A stretch of 64,000 bases of DNA from Martinezella miluonensis (GTDB lineage: Bacteria > Pseudomonadota > Alphaproteobacteria > Rhizobiales > Rhizobiaceae). Shown here in pieces: positions 8,732-16,430 of this stretch. Within the stretch, counting starts at the first letter, position 1. Each line of letters opens with the position of its first letter. The stretch spans positions 1 through 64,000 of the forward strand of contig NZ_FMAH01000021.1 in assembly GCF_900094545.1 (NCBI RefSeq), written 5' to 3'. A model generated the notes under the pieces. That model saw only the letters and a program-made list of their open reading frames with translations. It was not told the DNA's origin and did not search any database. Both the position numbers and the translations under genes were made by a program.

Positions 8732-9949
8732 GTGACGGGCAGGTTGGTCATTGTCGGGGCCGGGCAGGCGGGTTTTGCTCTTGCCGCCAAGTTGCGGATG
8801 CTTGGTGATTCGAGGCCGATTACCATTGTGGGCGCAGAAGAGAGTCTCCCATACCAGCGGCCGCCATTGACCAAAAAATATCTCCTTGGCGAGATGAGCT
8901 TCGATCGCCTGCTGTTCCGCCCGGAACATTGGTATGCCGACAACAATGTCGAGATTCGCCTGTCCACCTGGGTCGAGCAGATCGACCGCGCTGCAAAGCA
9001 GATCGTCATGCAGGATGGCTCGAGGCTGGATTATGAGACGCTGGCGCTTGCCACCGGCTCCACGCCGCGCCGGCTTCCGCCATCCGTCGGTGGCGCGCTC
9101 GAAGGCGTCTATGTTGCTCGTGACAAGCGCGATGCGGATCTGCTTGCGGGCGAGATGCGCCCCGGACGCCGGGTCCTCATCATCGGAGGCGGATATATCG
9201 GGCTGGAAGCTGCAGCCGTCGCTCGCCATCGCGGCCTCGAGGTCACCCTGATTGAAATGGGCGACCGAATCCTGCAACGGGTCGCGGCCAAGGAAACGGC
9301 CGATATCTTCAGGTCGATCCACCAGAAACATGATGTTGTCATTCGCGAGAAGACCGGGCTGAAGCAGCTCGTCGGCAGGAATGGTCATGTCGCCGCCGCG
9401 GAGCTTTCCGACGGGACCACTATAGATATAGACTTCGTTGTCGTCGGTATCGGCGTCGCCCCGAACGACAGGCTCGCCAAGGAAGCAGGCCTGGAGGTCG
9501 GCAATGGGATTGTCGTCGATTCGTTCGCCCGCACCTCCGATCCGTCGATCTTCGCTATGGGCGACTGCGTCGAATTGCCATGGGACGGCACGCGGATCCG
9601 GCTCGAATCAGTTCAGAACGCGGTCGACCAGGCGGATGCTGCTGCCGAGATCATTGCCGGCGGCGATAAGGCCTACGATCCGAAACCTTGGTTCTGGTCG
9701 GATCAGTATGACGTCAAGCTGCAGATTGCCGGCTTCAATCTTGGCTATGACGAGACGCTGCTGCGTCCCGGCGCGCGTGAGGGCGCTGCCTCTGTCTGGT
9801 ATTTCAAGCAGGGCCGCTTCATTGCCGTCGATGCCGTAAACGATGCAAAGGCCTATGTTACCGGCAAGAAGCTGCTGGAAAGCGGCGTCAATCCGTCCAA
9901 AGCGATTCTTTCCGACCCGGCTGCTGACCTCAAGCAACTATTGGCCTGA
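8732..9949 (+). CDS. FAD-dependent ferredoxin/rubredoxin-type reductase
   Basis: 405 residues. GAGQAG (9-14) binds FAD, a second Rossmann motif GGGYIG (near 155) binds NAD(P)H, DPSIFAMGDC is the second FAD motif, and a C-terminal reductase_C domain follows. This is the architecture of NADH-ferredoxin reductases of oxygenase and P450 electron-transfer chains. A GTG start at 8732 with GGAG 8 bases upstream fits the family N-terminus; the upstream ATG at 8642 adds an unrelated leader. No oxygenase or ferredoxin gene is adjacent, so its partner is unknown. Confidence 0.85.
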   Translation: MTGRLVIVGAGQAGFALAAKLRMLGDSRPITIVGAEESLPYQRPPLTKKYLLGEMSFDRLLFRPEHWYADNNVEIRLSTWVEQIDRAAKQIVMQDGSRLDYETLALATGSTPRRLPPSVGGALEGVYVARDKRDADLLAGEMRPGRRVLIIGGGYIGLEAAAVARHRGLEVTLIEMGDRILQRVAAKETADIFRSIHQKHDVVIREKTGLKQLVGRNGHVAAAELSDGTTIDIDFVVVGIGVAPNDRLAKEAGLEVGNGIVVDSFARTSDPSIFAMGDCVELPWDGTRIRLESVQNAVDQADAAAEIIAGGDKAYDPKPWFWSDQYDVKLQIAGFNLGYDETLLRPGAREGAASVWYFKQGRFIAVDAVNDAKAYVTGKKLLESGVNPSKAILSDPAADLKQLLA

Positions 9950-10054
9950 CGCGCCACATTCGACAGCCGGCTATCGCCGAATCTCGGAAAGAACGTGGGT
10001 GGAGGCGAAAAAGCGCTTGCGTCGATAAATGAATGGCCCTATCAGGGCCGCACC

Positions 10055-10144
10055 GGAGAGGTGGCCGAGTGGTCGAAGGCGCTCCCCTGCTAAGGGAGTA
10101 TACCAGAAATGGTATCGTGGGTTCGAATCCCATCTTCTCCGCCA
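10055..10144 (+). tRNA. tRNA-Ser (anticodon GCU)
   Basis: A 90-nt cloverleaf. The acceptor stem GGAGAGG pairs with CTTCTCC (one G-U), followed by discriminator G and an encoded CCA at 10142-10144. The anticodon stem CTCCC/GGGAG holds loop CTGCTAA with anticodon GCT. A long class II variable arm (TATACCAGAAATGGTATC) and T-loop GGTTCGAATCC identify serine tRNA reading AGC/AGU codons. Confidence 0.97.
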
Positions 10145-10274
10145 TGATGACCTCGCCCATACCCGAAGACATCTCTCTCAGGCTGGGTGCCGAATGGTCG
10201 ACCTGGCGATCACCTCACCTTCCGATTGCCGTCTTCTCTCTTTTCAAATTGCCCCCTTTCGGTCGCGTATCGGC

Positions 10275-11237
10275 TCAAGCAGCATCAGCCTGTGGGTTAG
10301 CGACGCTCAGGAAATGACGGGCCGTTTCGGCGACCCCCACATCGATTGGCGTCACGTCCAGCGAAAAGCGGGCCGTAAACTTCGTCGCATCGATTTGGTA
10401 GGGGCGGTCGAAGAGGAAGCGTATGTCATGCACCTCGCGCAGGATCGGCACCGCCATCCGTAACACCGGCTGAAGGATAGCCGGGATCGTCTGGATGCGC
10501 GGCGTCCGGCCCATCGCCGCCGCCGCAATGATCACGATCTCCCTGAGCGTTCGCGTCTTGGCGCAGGGCATGTGCCATACCTGGCCCCAGGCATCCTCGG
10601 GTGCATCGAGCAGTTGCTGTGCCGCGCGGGCAGCATCGGGAAGATAGGCGACGTCGTGCGGATGATCGATCGGCATCGCGAATTGCACCGCCTTGCCGGC
10701 TGCCAGCCGGCCGAACAGCGACTCGCCCAGATGACTGTTCGTCACGCCAGGCCCATAGAAATCGCTGACGCGCAGGGCGCTCATGCGGACGCGCCCCTGG
10801 TTTGACGCCTCCTGCCACATCTCGCTGATCGCCCGCCGCACGGCCGGCTTGCCGCCCCAGGGCGTGAAGGGCGTGCTTTCGCGGATCGGCCCCTCCTGCG
10901 GGCCATACATATATAAGTTGTCGAAGAACAGGGTCGGTGCGCCGGTCGCCTCGGCGGCTGCTAGGAAATTCGCCATCGCCTGCGGCCAGCATCTTTCCCA
11001 GACCGTGGTGTCATAGGTAAAGCCGGTGGCGATGACGATCCGCGCCGCGCCAGCCGCGGCGTTCACGACAGCAGCACGGTCGAGCACGTCGCAGCGGATG
11101 AACTCCATGCCGGCAGGAAGATCGTCCGGGCGCGAACGCTGCGCGATAAGAACCGCGCGTCCCGCCGCCGCGAGCCTTTCCGCAATGGCCCGGCCTGCCG
11201 CACCGTAGCCGAAGATCACGTCCTGTCTGTCCATCAT
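10275..11237 (-). CDS. NAD-dependent epimerase/dehydratase-family protein
   Basis: 320 residues, extended short-chain dehydrogenase / NmrA-like fold. The N-terminal dinucleotide motif is GYGAAGRAIAERLAAAG. A YMYGPQ segment sits where the family has its catalytic-Tyr region, so activity is uncertain; it may be a non-catalytic sugar-nucleotide or NADP sensor. The start at 11237 (or the next ATG at 11234) follows GGAAGG; earlier in-frame codons run into the LysR promoter. It is divergent from the LysR gene at 11312 with a dyad between, the usual arrangement of a LysR regulator and its target. Substrate unknown. Confidence 0.7.
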   Translation of the reverse strand: MMDRQDVIFGYGAAGRAIAERLAAAGRAVLIAQRSRPDDLPAGMEFIRCDVLDRAAVVNAAAGAARIVIATGFTYDTTVWERCWPQAMANFLAAAEATGAPTLFFDNLYMYGPQEGPIRESTPFTPWGGKPAVRRAISEMWQEASNQGRVRMSALRVSDFYGPGVTNSHLGESLFGRLAAGKAVQFAMPIDHPHDVAYLPDAARAAQQLLDAPEDAWGQVWHMPCAKTRTLREIVIIAAAAMGRTPRIQTIPAILQPVLRMAVPILREVHDIRFLFDRPYQIDATKFTARFSLDVTPIDVGVAETARHFLSVANPQADAA

Positions 11238-11286
11238 GCGCCCTTCCGATCCTATCACTTCCGGCAGGATAGCACTGGACTGAACC

Positions 11287-11301
11287 ATGCACACAATGCA
11301 T
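11287..11301. promoter_or_regulatory. Candidate LysR operator (T-N11-A dyad)
   Basis: ATGCACACAATGCAT has perfect 5-bp arms and the T-N11-A geometry typical of LysR-type recognition sites. It lies between the divergent epimerase (start 11237) and LysR (start 11312) genes, 11 bp from the LysR ATG, which fits autoregulation and control of the divergent gene. Confidence 0.45.
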
Positions 11302-11311
11302 TGTTGCCATA

Positions 11312-12235
11312 ATGAGTATATCAAACAAGCATCTTTCCGGAATAGATCTCGATCTCCTGCCGGTACTCGATGCGCTGCTGCTGCGGCGCAATGTCACCCA
11401 TGCCGGACGCGACGTGGGGTTGAGCCAGCCCGCGATGAGCCGTGCCCTCAACCGGCTGCGATCACTGTTCGGCGATCCGCTCCTAGTGCGCCAGGCGGGT
11501 GGCTTCACACTGACGCCAAAGGCTGAGCGGCTGGCGCCGCAGGTCGCGGCCGCGCTCGCGCAGTTGGGCGCGTTGTTCCGTGATGCGCCGTTCGATCCGG
11601 CGATAGAGCAGCGCACGGTGCGGATCGCTGCCGCCGACGCCCAGACGCTGCTGCTGATGCCGGAAGTGATGCGCAGGGTGTCGCATGATGCGCCGGGCTT
11701 CCGCGTCGCAGTGGAGAGCTACGGCCCCGAGACGGTCCGCCACATACAGCAGGGGCGAATCGATTTTGCCTTTGCTTTGGCATCTTCGCCCTTACCGCCG
11801 GGCGCAGAGAGCATGGTGCTGGGTGTCGACCGGCTGATGCTCGTGACGCGCCGCGGCCATCCCTTGGCTGCCGGGCCGGTATCGGCGGAAGACTATGCCC
11901 GCTTCTCCCATGCCGCCATCACCATCTTTGGCGATGGCCAGTCGGAGATCGATGCGGCGCTGGCGGCGCGTGGGCTGTCGCGGACGATCGCTCTGGCGAC
12001 GCCGCATTTTGCCGTCGCACTCGCGGTGGTGGCGGCGACGGACTACGTCACCACGCTATCGGAAGCGCTGAGCCGCCGCTTCGGCGACATGTTCGGGCTT
12101 GCGATGAGGCCATCGCCACTAATTCCAGAACCGTTTTCCGTTACGCTGGTTTGGGACCGCCTACGCTCCGCCGATCCGGCTCTCGTCTGGTTCCGCGAAC
12201 TGATGCGTGACGTCGCATCAACGGTTTATCGATAG
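11312..12235 (+). CDS. LysR-family transcriptional regulator
   Basis: 307 residues. The N-terminal winged helix-turn-helix (about 10-70) contains NVTHAGRDVGLSQPAMSRAL, and a periplasmic-binding-like effector domain (about 95-300) follows. The sequence resembles the NodD/SyrM-like side of the LysR family, where the helix reads LLRRNVTHAG, but no nod genes are near. It probably controls the divergent epimerase gene. The inducer cannot be told from sequence. Runs of GCG/CTG codons give it a slightly different feel from its neighbours, a subjective impression only. Confidence 0.88.
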   Translation: MSISNKHLSGIDLDLLPVLDALLLRRNVTHAGRDVGLSQPAMSRALNRLRSLFGDPLLVRQAGGFTLTPKAERLAPQVAAALAQLGALFRDAPFDPAIEQRTVRIAAADAQTLLLMPEVMRRVSHDAPGFRVAVESYGPETVRHIQQGRIDFAFALASSPLPPGAESMVLGVDRLMLVTRRGHPLAAGPVSAEDYARFSHAAITIFGDGQSEIDAALAARGLSRTIALATPHFAVALAVVAATDYVTTLSEALSRRFGDMFGLAMRPSPLIPEPFSVTLVWDRLRSADPALVWFRELMRDVASTVYR

Positions 12236-12725
12236 GCACGCCCGCTGCCGAATCGCAGCCGATGGGAATCATTTGGGTATGTGCATCGTTTCGGGACGAC
12301 CAGCGGACTGAGGCGGTGGCCGTTCGTCATTGGTCGAAGGCTCGACTAATGTCGCAATGGGCCTGCGGAGCGTCGCAAAACCCCTCAAATTGCCATGTGA
12401 TGGCCATCCGAGCGCCCATTTCAATTCTTTGCCAATATTTGGGCGGCCCCTATAACCCCCCGCAGATTAAGGATTTTCTTAACAAAGTCTAAACCTTTAT
12501 TGCCGCCGGTTGGCCGTTTTGTGTCCTTTCGGCAACAGGGCTCAGGGAAGGCTTACGCAAATCACCCTTTCCGGCAAGATGTCGATTGCGTGACAGAGCG
12601 CGTCTTGTATTTTCACTCTCGGAAGCGAGGGCGATTGATCGTCCACTTCTTGAAACACGAAGATGGGACAGGGAATACCTTCGGGTAGTTTTCATTTTCG
12701 CTTAAAACTTTGACTGGAGGTCAAT
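12236..12725 (+). other. Intergenic region: leader/promoter of the first porin
   Basis: 490 bases without a credible gene. The part nearest the porin is AT-richer and ends in TTAAAACTTTGACTGGAGG, with a strong Shine-Dalgarno 6 bases before the ATG. TTAA-N8-TTAAC at 12470-12486 resembles a CtrA box but the spacing is one too long. No RNA gene was recognised. Confidence 0.5.
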
Positions 12726-13787
12726 ATGAACATCAAGAGCCTTCTTCTCGGCTCCGCTGCTGCCCTCGCAGCAGTATCCGGTGCTCACGCAGCAGACGCC
12801 ATCGTTGCTGCCGAGCCGGAGCCGCTTGAGTACGTCCGCATCTGCGACGCCTACGGCGCTGGCTACTTCTTCATCCCAGGCACCGAAACCTGCCTCAAGA
12901 TCGGTGGTAAGGTTCGTACTGAAGGTGAATGGTACGACGCCTACAACCCGAACACTCACTTCGGCACCAAGTGGCACACCCGCGCTGAGCTGCAGCTGCA
13001 GACGGCTTCGGACACCGAATACGGCCCGCTGAAGACCAACACTGAAATTCGTTGGGACTGGCAGGAAGGTAACGCAACGGGTACCAACCTGCTGCACGCC
13101 AGCATCAGCCTCGGCGGCTTCACCGTCGGTAAGGAAGACTCGCAGTTCAACGTCTTCACCGGTTATGCCGGCGACGTCATCAACGACGACGTGGTCTATG
13201 ACGGCCCGTACGAGCTGAACCAGATCACCTACAACTACGATGCCGGCAACGGCTTCACGGCTGTGGTCTCGGTCGAAGACAGCAACTCTGGCACGGGTGC
13301 TACCGGCGCCAACGGCGAAGACAGCCACAACCACTACGCTCCTGACGCTGTTGCCGGTGTTGGCTACAAGGTTGGCAACTTCGGCTTCAAGGTCGTCGGC
13401 GGTTACGACTCGATCGTCGAAGAAGGCGCTATCAAGGCTCGTGTAGACGCTGACTTCGGCGCATTCTCGGCCTTCTTGATGGGCGGCTGGAACACCGACG
13501 GCAGCAAGCTGAACAAGTACGCTGGTTCGAACGGCGGCGGCGCTGCTGCTCCGATCGGCTGGGGTGACTGGGCTCTGTGGGGCGGCGCTAGCGTTCCGAT
13601 CAACGAAAAGCTGAAGTGGAACGTTCAGCTCGCCTACACCGACTCCAAGATTTTCGCCGCTACGACGAACGTCAAGTGGAACCCGGTTAAGAACCTGCTC
13701 ATCGAGCCGGAAGTTTCTTACACCAACTGGGACTCCATCAATCAGGACCAGTGGGCTGGTATCCTCCGCTTCCAGCGTTCGTTCTAA
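12726..13787 (+). CDS. RopA-type outer-membrane porin (copy 1)
   Basis: 353 residues, porin_2 family, which forms trimeric beta-barrel diffusion channels in the outer membrane of Hyphomicrobiales. A signal peptide of about 22 residues ends at AHA before ADAIVAAEP. The mature N-terminus has the conserved YVRICDAYGAGYFFIPGTET block with two Cys, and the protein ends in phenylalanine (FQRSF), the usual assembly signal of barrel proteins. The nearly identical copy 14242-15330 follows in tandem; they differ mainly in surface-loop regions. Codon use is of the highly expressed type. A terminator follows at 13835. Confidence 0.93.
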   Translation: MNIKSLLLGSAAALAAVSGAHAADAIVAAEPEPLEYVRICDAYGAGYFFIPGTETCLKIGGKVRTEGEWYDAYNPNTHFGTKWHTRAELQLQTASDTEYGPLKTNTEIRWDWQEGNATGTNLLHASISLGGFTVGKEDSQFNVFTGYAGDVINDDVVYDGPYELNQITYNYDAGNGFTAVVSVEDSNSGTGATGANGEDSHNHYAPDAVAGVGYKVGNFGFKVVGGYDSIVEEGAIKARVDADFGAFSAFLMGGWNTDGSKLNKYAGSNGGGAAAPIGWGDWALWGGASVPINEKLKWNVQLAYTDSKIFAATTNVKWNPVKNLLIEPEVSYTNWDSINQDQWAGILRFQRSF

Positions 13788-13834
13788 TCTGATTTGACTT
13801 CGGTCATCTGAGATTTCTCACTTCGGTGAGGAGA

Positions 13835-13860
13835 AGCCCGGTCGAAAGGCCGGGCTTTTT
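13835..13860 (+). terminator. Terminator after porin copy 1
   Basis: AAGCCCGGTC at 13835-13843 region pairs with GGCCGGGCTT around a GAAA tetraloop, followed by a T-run to 13860. It separates the two porin transcription units. Confidence 0.85.
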
Positions 13861-14241
13861 GCGTTGCCTGTCGCAGCATTTCTTTCCGATATTGGAAAGA
13901 TCAGGCCGACTGTTTTGGCGCGGCACACTTTTCCCGCGGGTTGAATGCTTTCCCATGTAATTTTAAGCAGAATTTGATTTGGACGCGTCGGTAATGTGAC
14001 GATTTTGCGACGTGATCTTTGTGCAACGCGTTCTTTGAAACGCGCGTCATAAATGCCGATAGTTTGTATCTGATATTGCTCTGAAAAAAACGATCTGTAG
14101 GGTCCAAATCGGAAGCAAGGCTTATTGTCTTGGTTCTCCCAGATCAGGGGTCAACTTTGAAAAAACTTAGGTGGGGGTGGGGCACGTCGATTTTCTCGGC
14201 GTGATTTCTCGTACCTAATTGATATTAAAACTGGAGTTACT
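13861..14241 (+). other. Intergenic region: promoter/leader of porin copy 2
   Basis: 381 bases, AT-richer than the genes, with no convincing open frame. It ends in ATTAAAACTGGAGTTACT before the ATG. The TTAAAACT-GGAG part is shared with the leader of copy 1, so the two porins may share post-transcriptional control, although the upstream sequences diverge. Confidence 0.5.
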
Positions 14242-15330
14242 ATGAACATCAAGAGCCTTCTTCTCGGCTCCGCTGCTGCGCTGGCAGCAGTATCCGGTGC
14301 TCACGCAGCCGACGCTATCGTTGCTGCCGAGCCGGAGCCGCTGGAATACGTTCGCATCTGCGACGCATACGGTGCAGGCTACTTCTTCATTCCGGGCACC
14401 GAAACCTGCCTCAAGGTCGGCGGTATGGTTCGTACCGAAGGCAAGTGGTACGATGCCTACAACCCGAATAGCCACAACGGCACTCTCTGGCATACCCGCG
14501 CTCAGCTGAGCCTCGACACTGCATCGGACACGGAATACGGTCCGCTGAAGACCAACACAGTTATCCGTTGGGATTGGCAGGAAGGCAACAGCACTGCCAC
14601 CAAGCTGCTCTGGGCTAACATCAGCCTCGGTGGCTTCCTCGTCGGTAAGGCTGACTCGCAGTACAACGTCTTCACCGGTTATGCTGGCGACGTCATCAAC
14701 GACGACGTGGTCTATGACGGCCCGTACGAACTCAACCAGATCAGCTACAACTACGACGCCGGCAACGGCTTCACGGCTGTGGTCTCGGTCGAAGACAGCA
14801 ACTCCGGTGCTGATACCTCTTCCTACGGCGGCGCTTGGGTTCAGGCGAAGACTAACCAGTACGCTCCGAACGCCGTTGCCGGTATCGGCTACAAGGTTGG
14901 CAACTTCGGCTTCAAGGTCGTCGGCGGTTACGACTCGATCGTCGAAGAAGGCGCCATCAAGGCTCGCGTCGATGCCGACTTCGGCGTCTTCAAGGCCTTC
15001 TTGATGGGCGGCTGGAACACCGACGGCGGCAAGCTGAACCAGTATGCCGGTTCGAACCTGAACGCATCTGCTTGCCCGGTTGGCCGTGGCGATCTCTGCG
15101 GCTGGGGCGACTGGGCAGTTTGGGGCGGCGTCAGCGTTCCGATCAACGAGAAGCTGAAGTGGAACGTCCAGCTCGCCTACACCGACAGCAAGATCTTCGA
15201 AGCAACCACGAACGTCAAGTGGAACCCGGTTAAGAACCTGCTCGTCGAGCCGGAAGTTACCTACACCAACTTCGATTCTGTGAACCAGGATCAGTGGGCT
15301 GGTATCCTCCGCTTCCAGCGCAGCTTCTAA
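14242..15330 (+). CDS. RopA-type outer-membrane porin (copy 2)
   Basis: 362 residues. The signal peptide and first mature residues are identical to copy 1 through the PGTETCLK block. Differences cluster in predicted loops: around residue 90, 190-205 (AWVQAKTN present only here), and 275-290, where this copy has an extra NASACPVGRGDLCGW stretch with two additional cysteines. The C-terminus FQRSF is identical. Its own promoter region and terminator imply separate expression, consistent with alternative porins for different conditions. Confidence 0.93.
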   Translation: MNIKSLLLGSAAALAAVSGAHAADAIVAAEPEPLEYVRICDAYGAGYFFIPGTETCLKVGGMVRTEGKWYDAYNPNSHNGTLWHTRAQLSLDTASDTEYGPLKTNTVIRWDWQEGNSTATKLLWANISLGGFLVGKADSQYNVFTGYAGDVINDDVVYDGPYELNQISYNYDAGNGFTAVVSVEDSNSGADTSSYGGAWVQAKTNQYAPNAVAGIGYKVGNFGFKVVGGYDSIVEEGAIKARVDADFGVFKAFLMGGWNTDGGKLNQYAGSNLNASACPVGRGDLCGWGDWAVWGGVSVPINEKLKWNVQLAYTDSKIFEATTNVKWNPVKNLLVEPEVTYTNFDSVNQDQWAGILRFQRSF

Positions 15331-15391
15331 TTCGGTCCGCCGAATCGACATCGACAAATTTTCTGATCTGACCTCCGATCAGAAAAGGACA

Positions 15392-15418
15392 GGCCCGGTT
15401 TTCCCAACCGGGCCTTTT
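15392..15418 (+). terminator. Terminator after porin copy 2
   Basis: GGCCCGGTT (15392-15400) pairs perfectly with AACCGGGCC (15406-15414), followed by TTTT. A second inverted repeat, TTCTGATC / GATCAGAA, precedes it at 15361-15384. Confidence 0.85.
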
Positions 15419-15455
15419 CATTGCGTGCTGTCCCCAGAAACGATCGGGGCTGTTG

Positions 15456-16349
15456 TCAAACCGCCGATAGAAAGCTCCGGATTGCCTCCGGAACATCGCC
15501 GAGATGCAGGATAGGGGCGTGGCCCTGGCCGGCCACCGTCTTGATGATTGTGCCCTGATGACGGCGTGCCATTTCTTCGGTGACGACTGTGCTCAGCAGC
15601 CTGGAGTTCCCGCCGCGAATCACCATCAAGGGAATGCCGTTGAATCCCTCGAATTGCGGCCACAGATCCGCAAGAGGGGCCTCGAGGTCAAGCGATTGCA
15701 GCTGTTCAGCGATGGCCAAGTCGTAATCAGCCACGGGTTTGCCATCGGTGAAGGCATAGATCGCGTCAGCCATGTCCTGCCAGTCGTCATCGCTGAGAAC
15801 AGTAAAGGCGGCCCCGTGATTCTCGCGCAGGATTGCAACGGCATCGTCTCGGTCGATGGGCTTCCTGTCACGATTGAGGTAGTCGCGAATATCAGCCAGA
15901 CCGGGTTTCTCAAGCGCAGGACCAATATCATTGAGAATGGCTGCTTTCAGGATGTCCGGACGACTGGCTGCGAGCAGATGCATCACGAGACCGCCGCGTG
16001 ACGTGCCGATGAAGACTGCTTGCGGGATAGCGAGGGCGGCACAGACGGTCAGGACGTCCTGCGCTTCGACGGCAAGATTGTAGTGGGATTTGTCAGCATC
16101 GCGTTCGGATTGGCCGCGTCCGCGGGCATCGAGCGTGATCACCCTGTAGGGAGCGGTCGGATGCTGCGCCAAAAGCAGCGCCAATTGGTGGAAGTCCCGC
16201 GAATTGCGGGTCAGGCCCGGCAGGCAGATGACGGGCGGCCGCGCCCGCGTTGCCGATGCATCGCCCATATAGTCTCGAACATAGAGCTTCAGGCCATCCT
16301 GGGTGGATATCGTTCGAGCAAGGAAGCCGCTTTCATCGTCGCTGCGCAT
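15456..16349 (-). CDS. Alpha/beta-hydrolase
   Basis: 297 residues, alpha/beta-hydrolase fold. CLPGLTRNSRDF carries the oxyanion region, GTSRGG (115-120) the nucleophile Ser117, and GQGHAPIL near 275 the catalytic His. LDARGRGQS follows strand 4. Substrate not recognisable; esterase or lactonase activity would be typical. It ends 40 bases from the porin terminator and is convergent with porin copy 2. The start at 16349 agrees with the family N-terminus; no strong ribosome site was seen. Confidence 0.8.
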   Translation of the reverse strand: MRSDDESGFLARTISTQDGLKLYVRDYMGDASATRARPPVICLPGLTRNSRDFHQLALLLAQHPTAPYRVITLDARGRGQSERDADKSHYNLAVEAQDVLTVCAALAIPQAVFIGTSRGGLVMHLLAASRPDILKAAILNDIGPALEKPGLADIRDYLNRDRKPIDRDDAVAILRENHGAAFTVLSDDDWQDMADAIYAFTDGKPVADYDLAIAEQLQSLDLEAPLADLWPQFEGFNGIPLMVIRGGNSRLLSTVVTEEMARRHQGTIIKTVAGQGHAPILHLGDVPEAIRSFLSAV

Positions 16350-16430
16350 GCATCATGCCTCGTGCTTGGGATATGACGAGGGATGTAACGCGATTTCGAC
16401 GGCTTTCACAACCGCGCCCTTGCGGGCCAT

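Noticed and set aside
9930..10172. 80-codon open frame on the minus strand across tRNA-Ser
   Set aside because: Overlaps the entire tRNA gene, no ribosome site or homology pattern.
12470..12486. TTAA-N8-TTAAC as a CtrA box before porin copy 1
   Set aside because: Spacing is one base too long and the site is far (about 240 bp) from the ATG.
12702..13334. Open frame antisense to porin copy 1 and its sister antisense to copy 2
   Set aside because: Both mirror the porin repeats and merely reflect codon bias of highly expressed genes.
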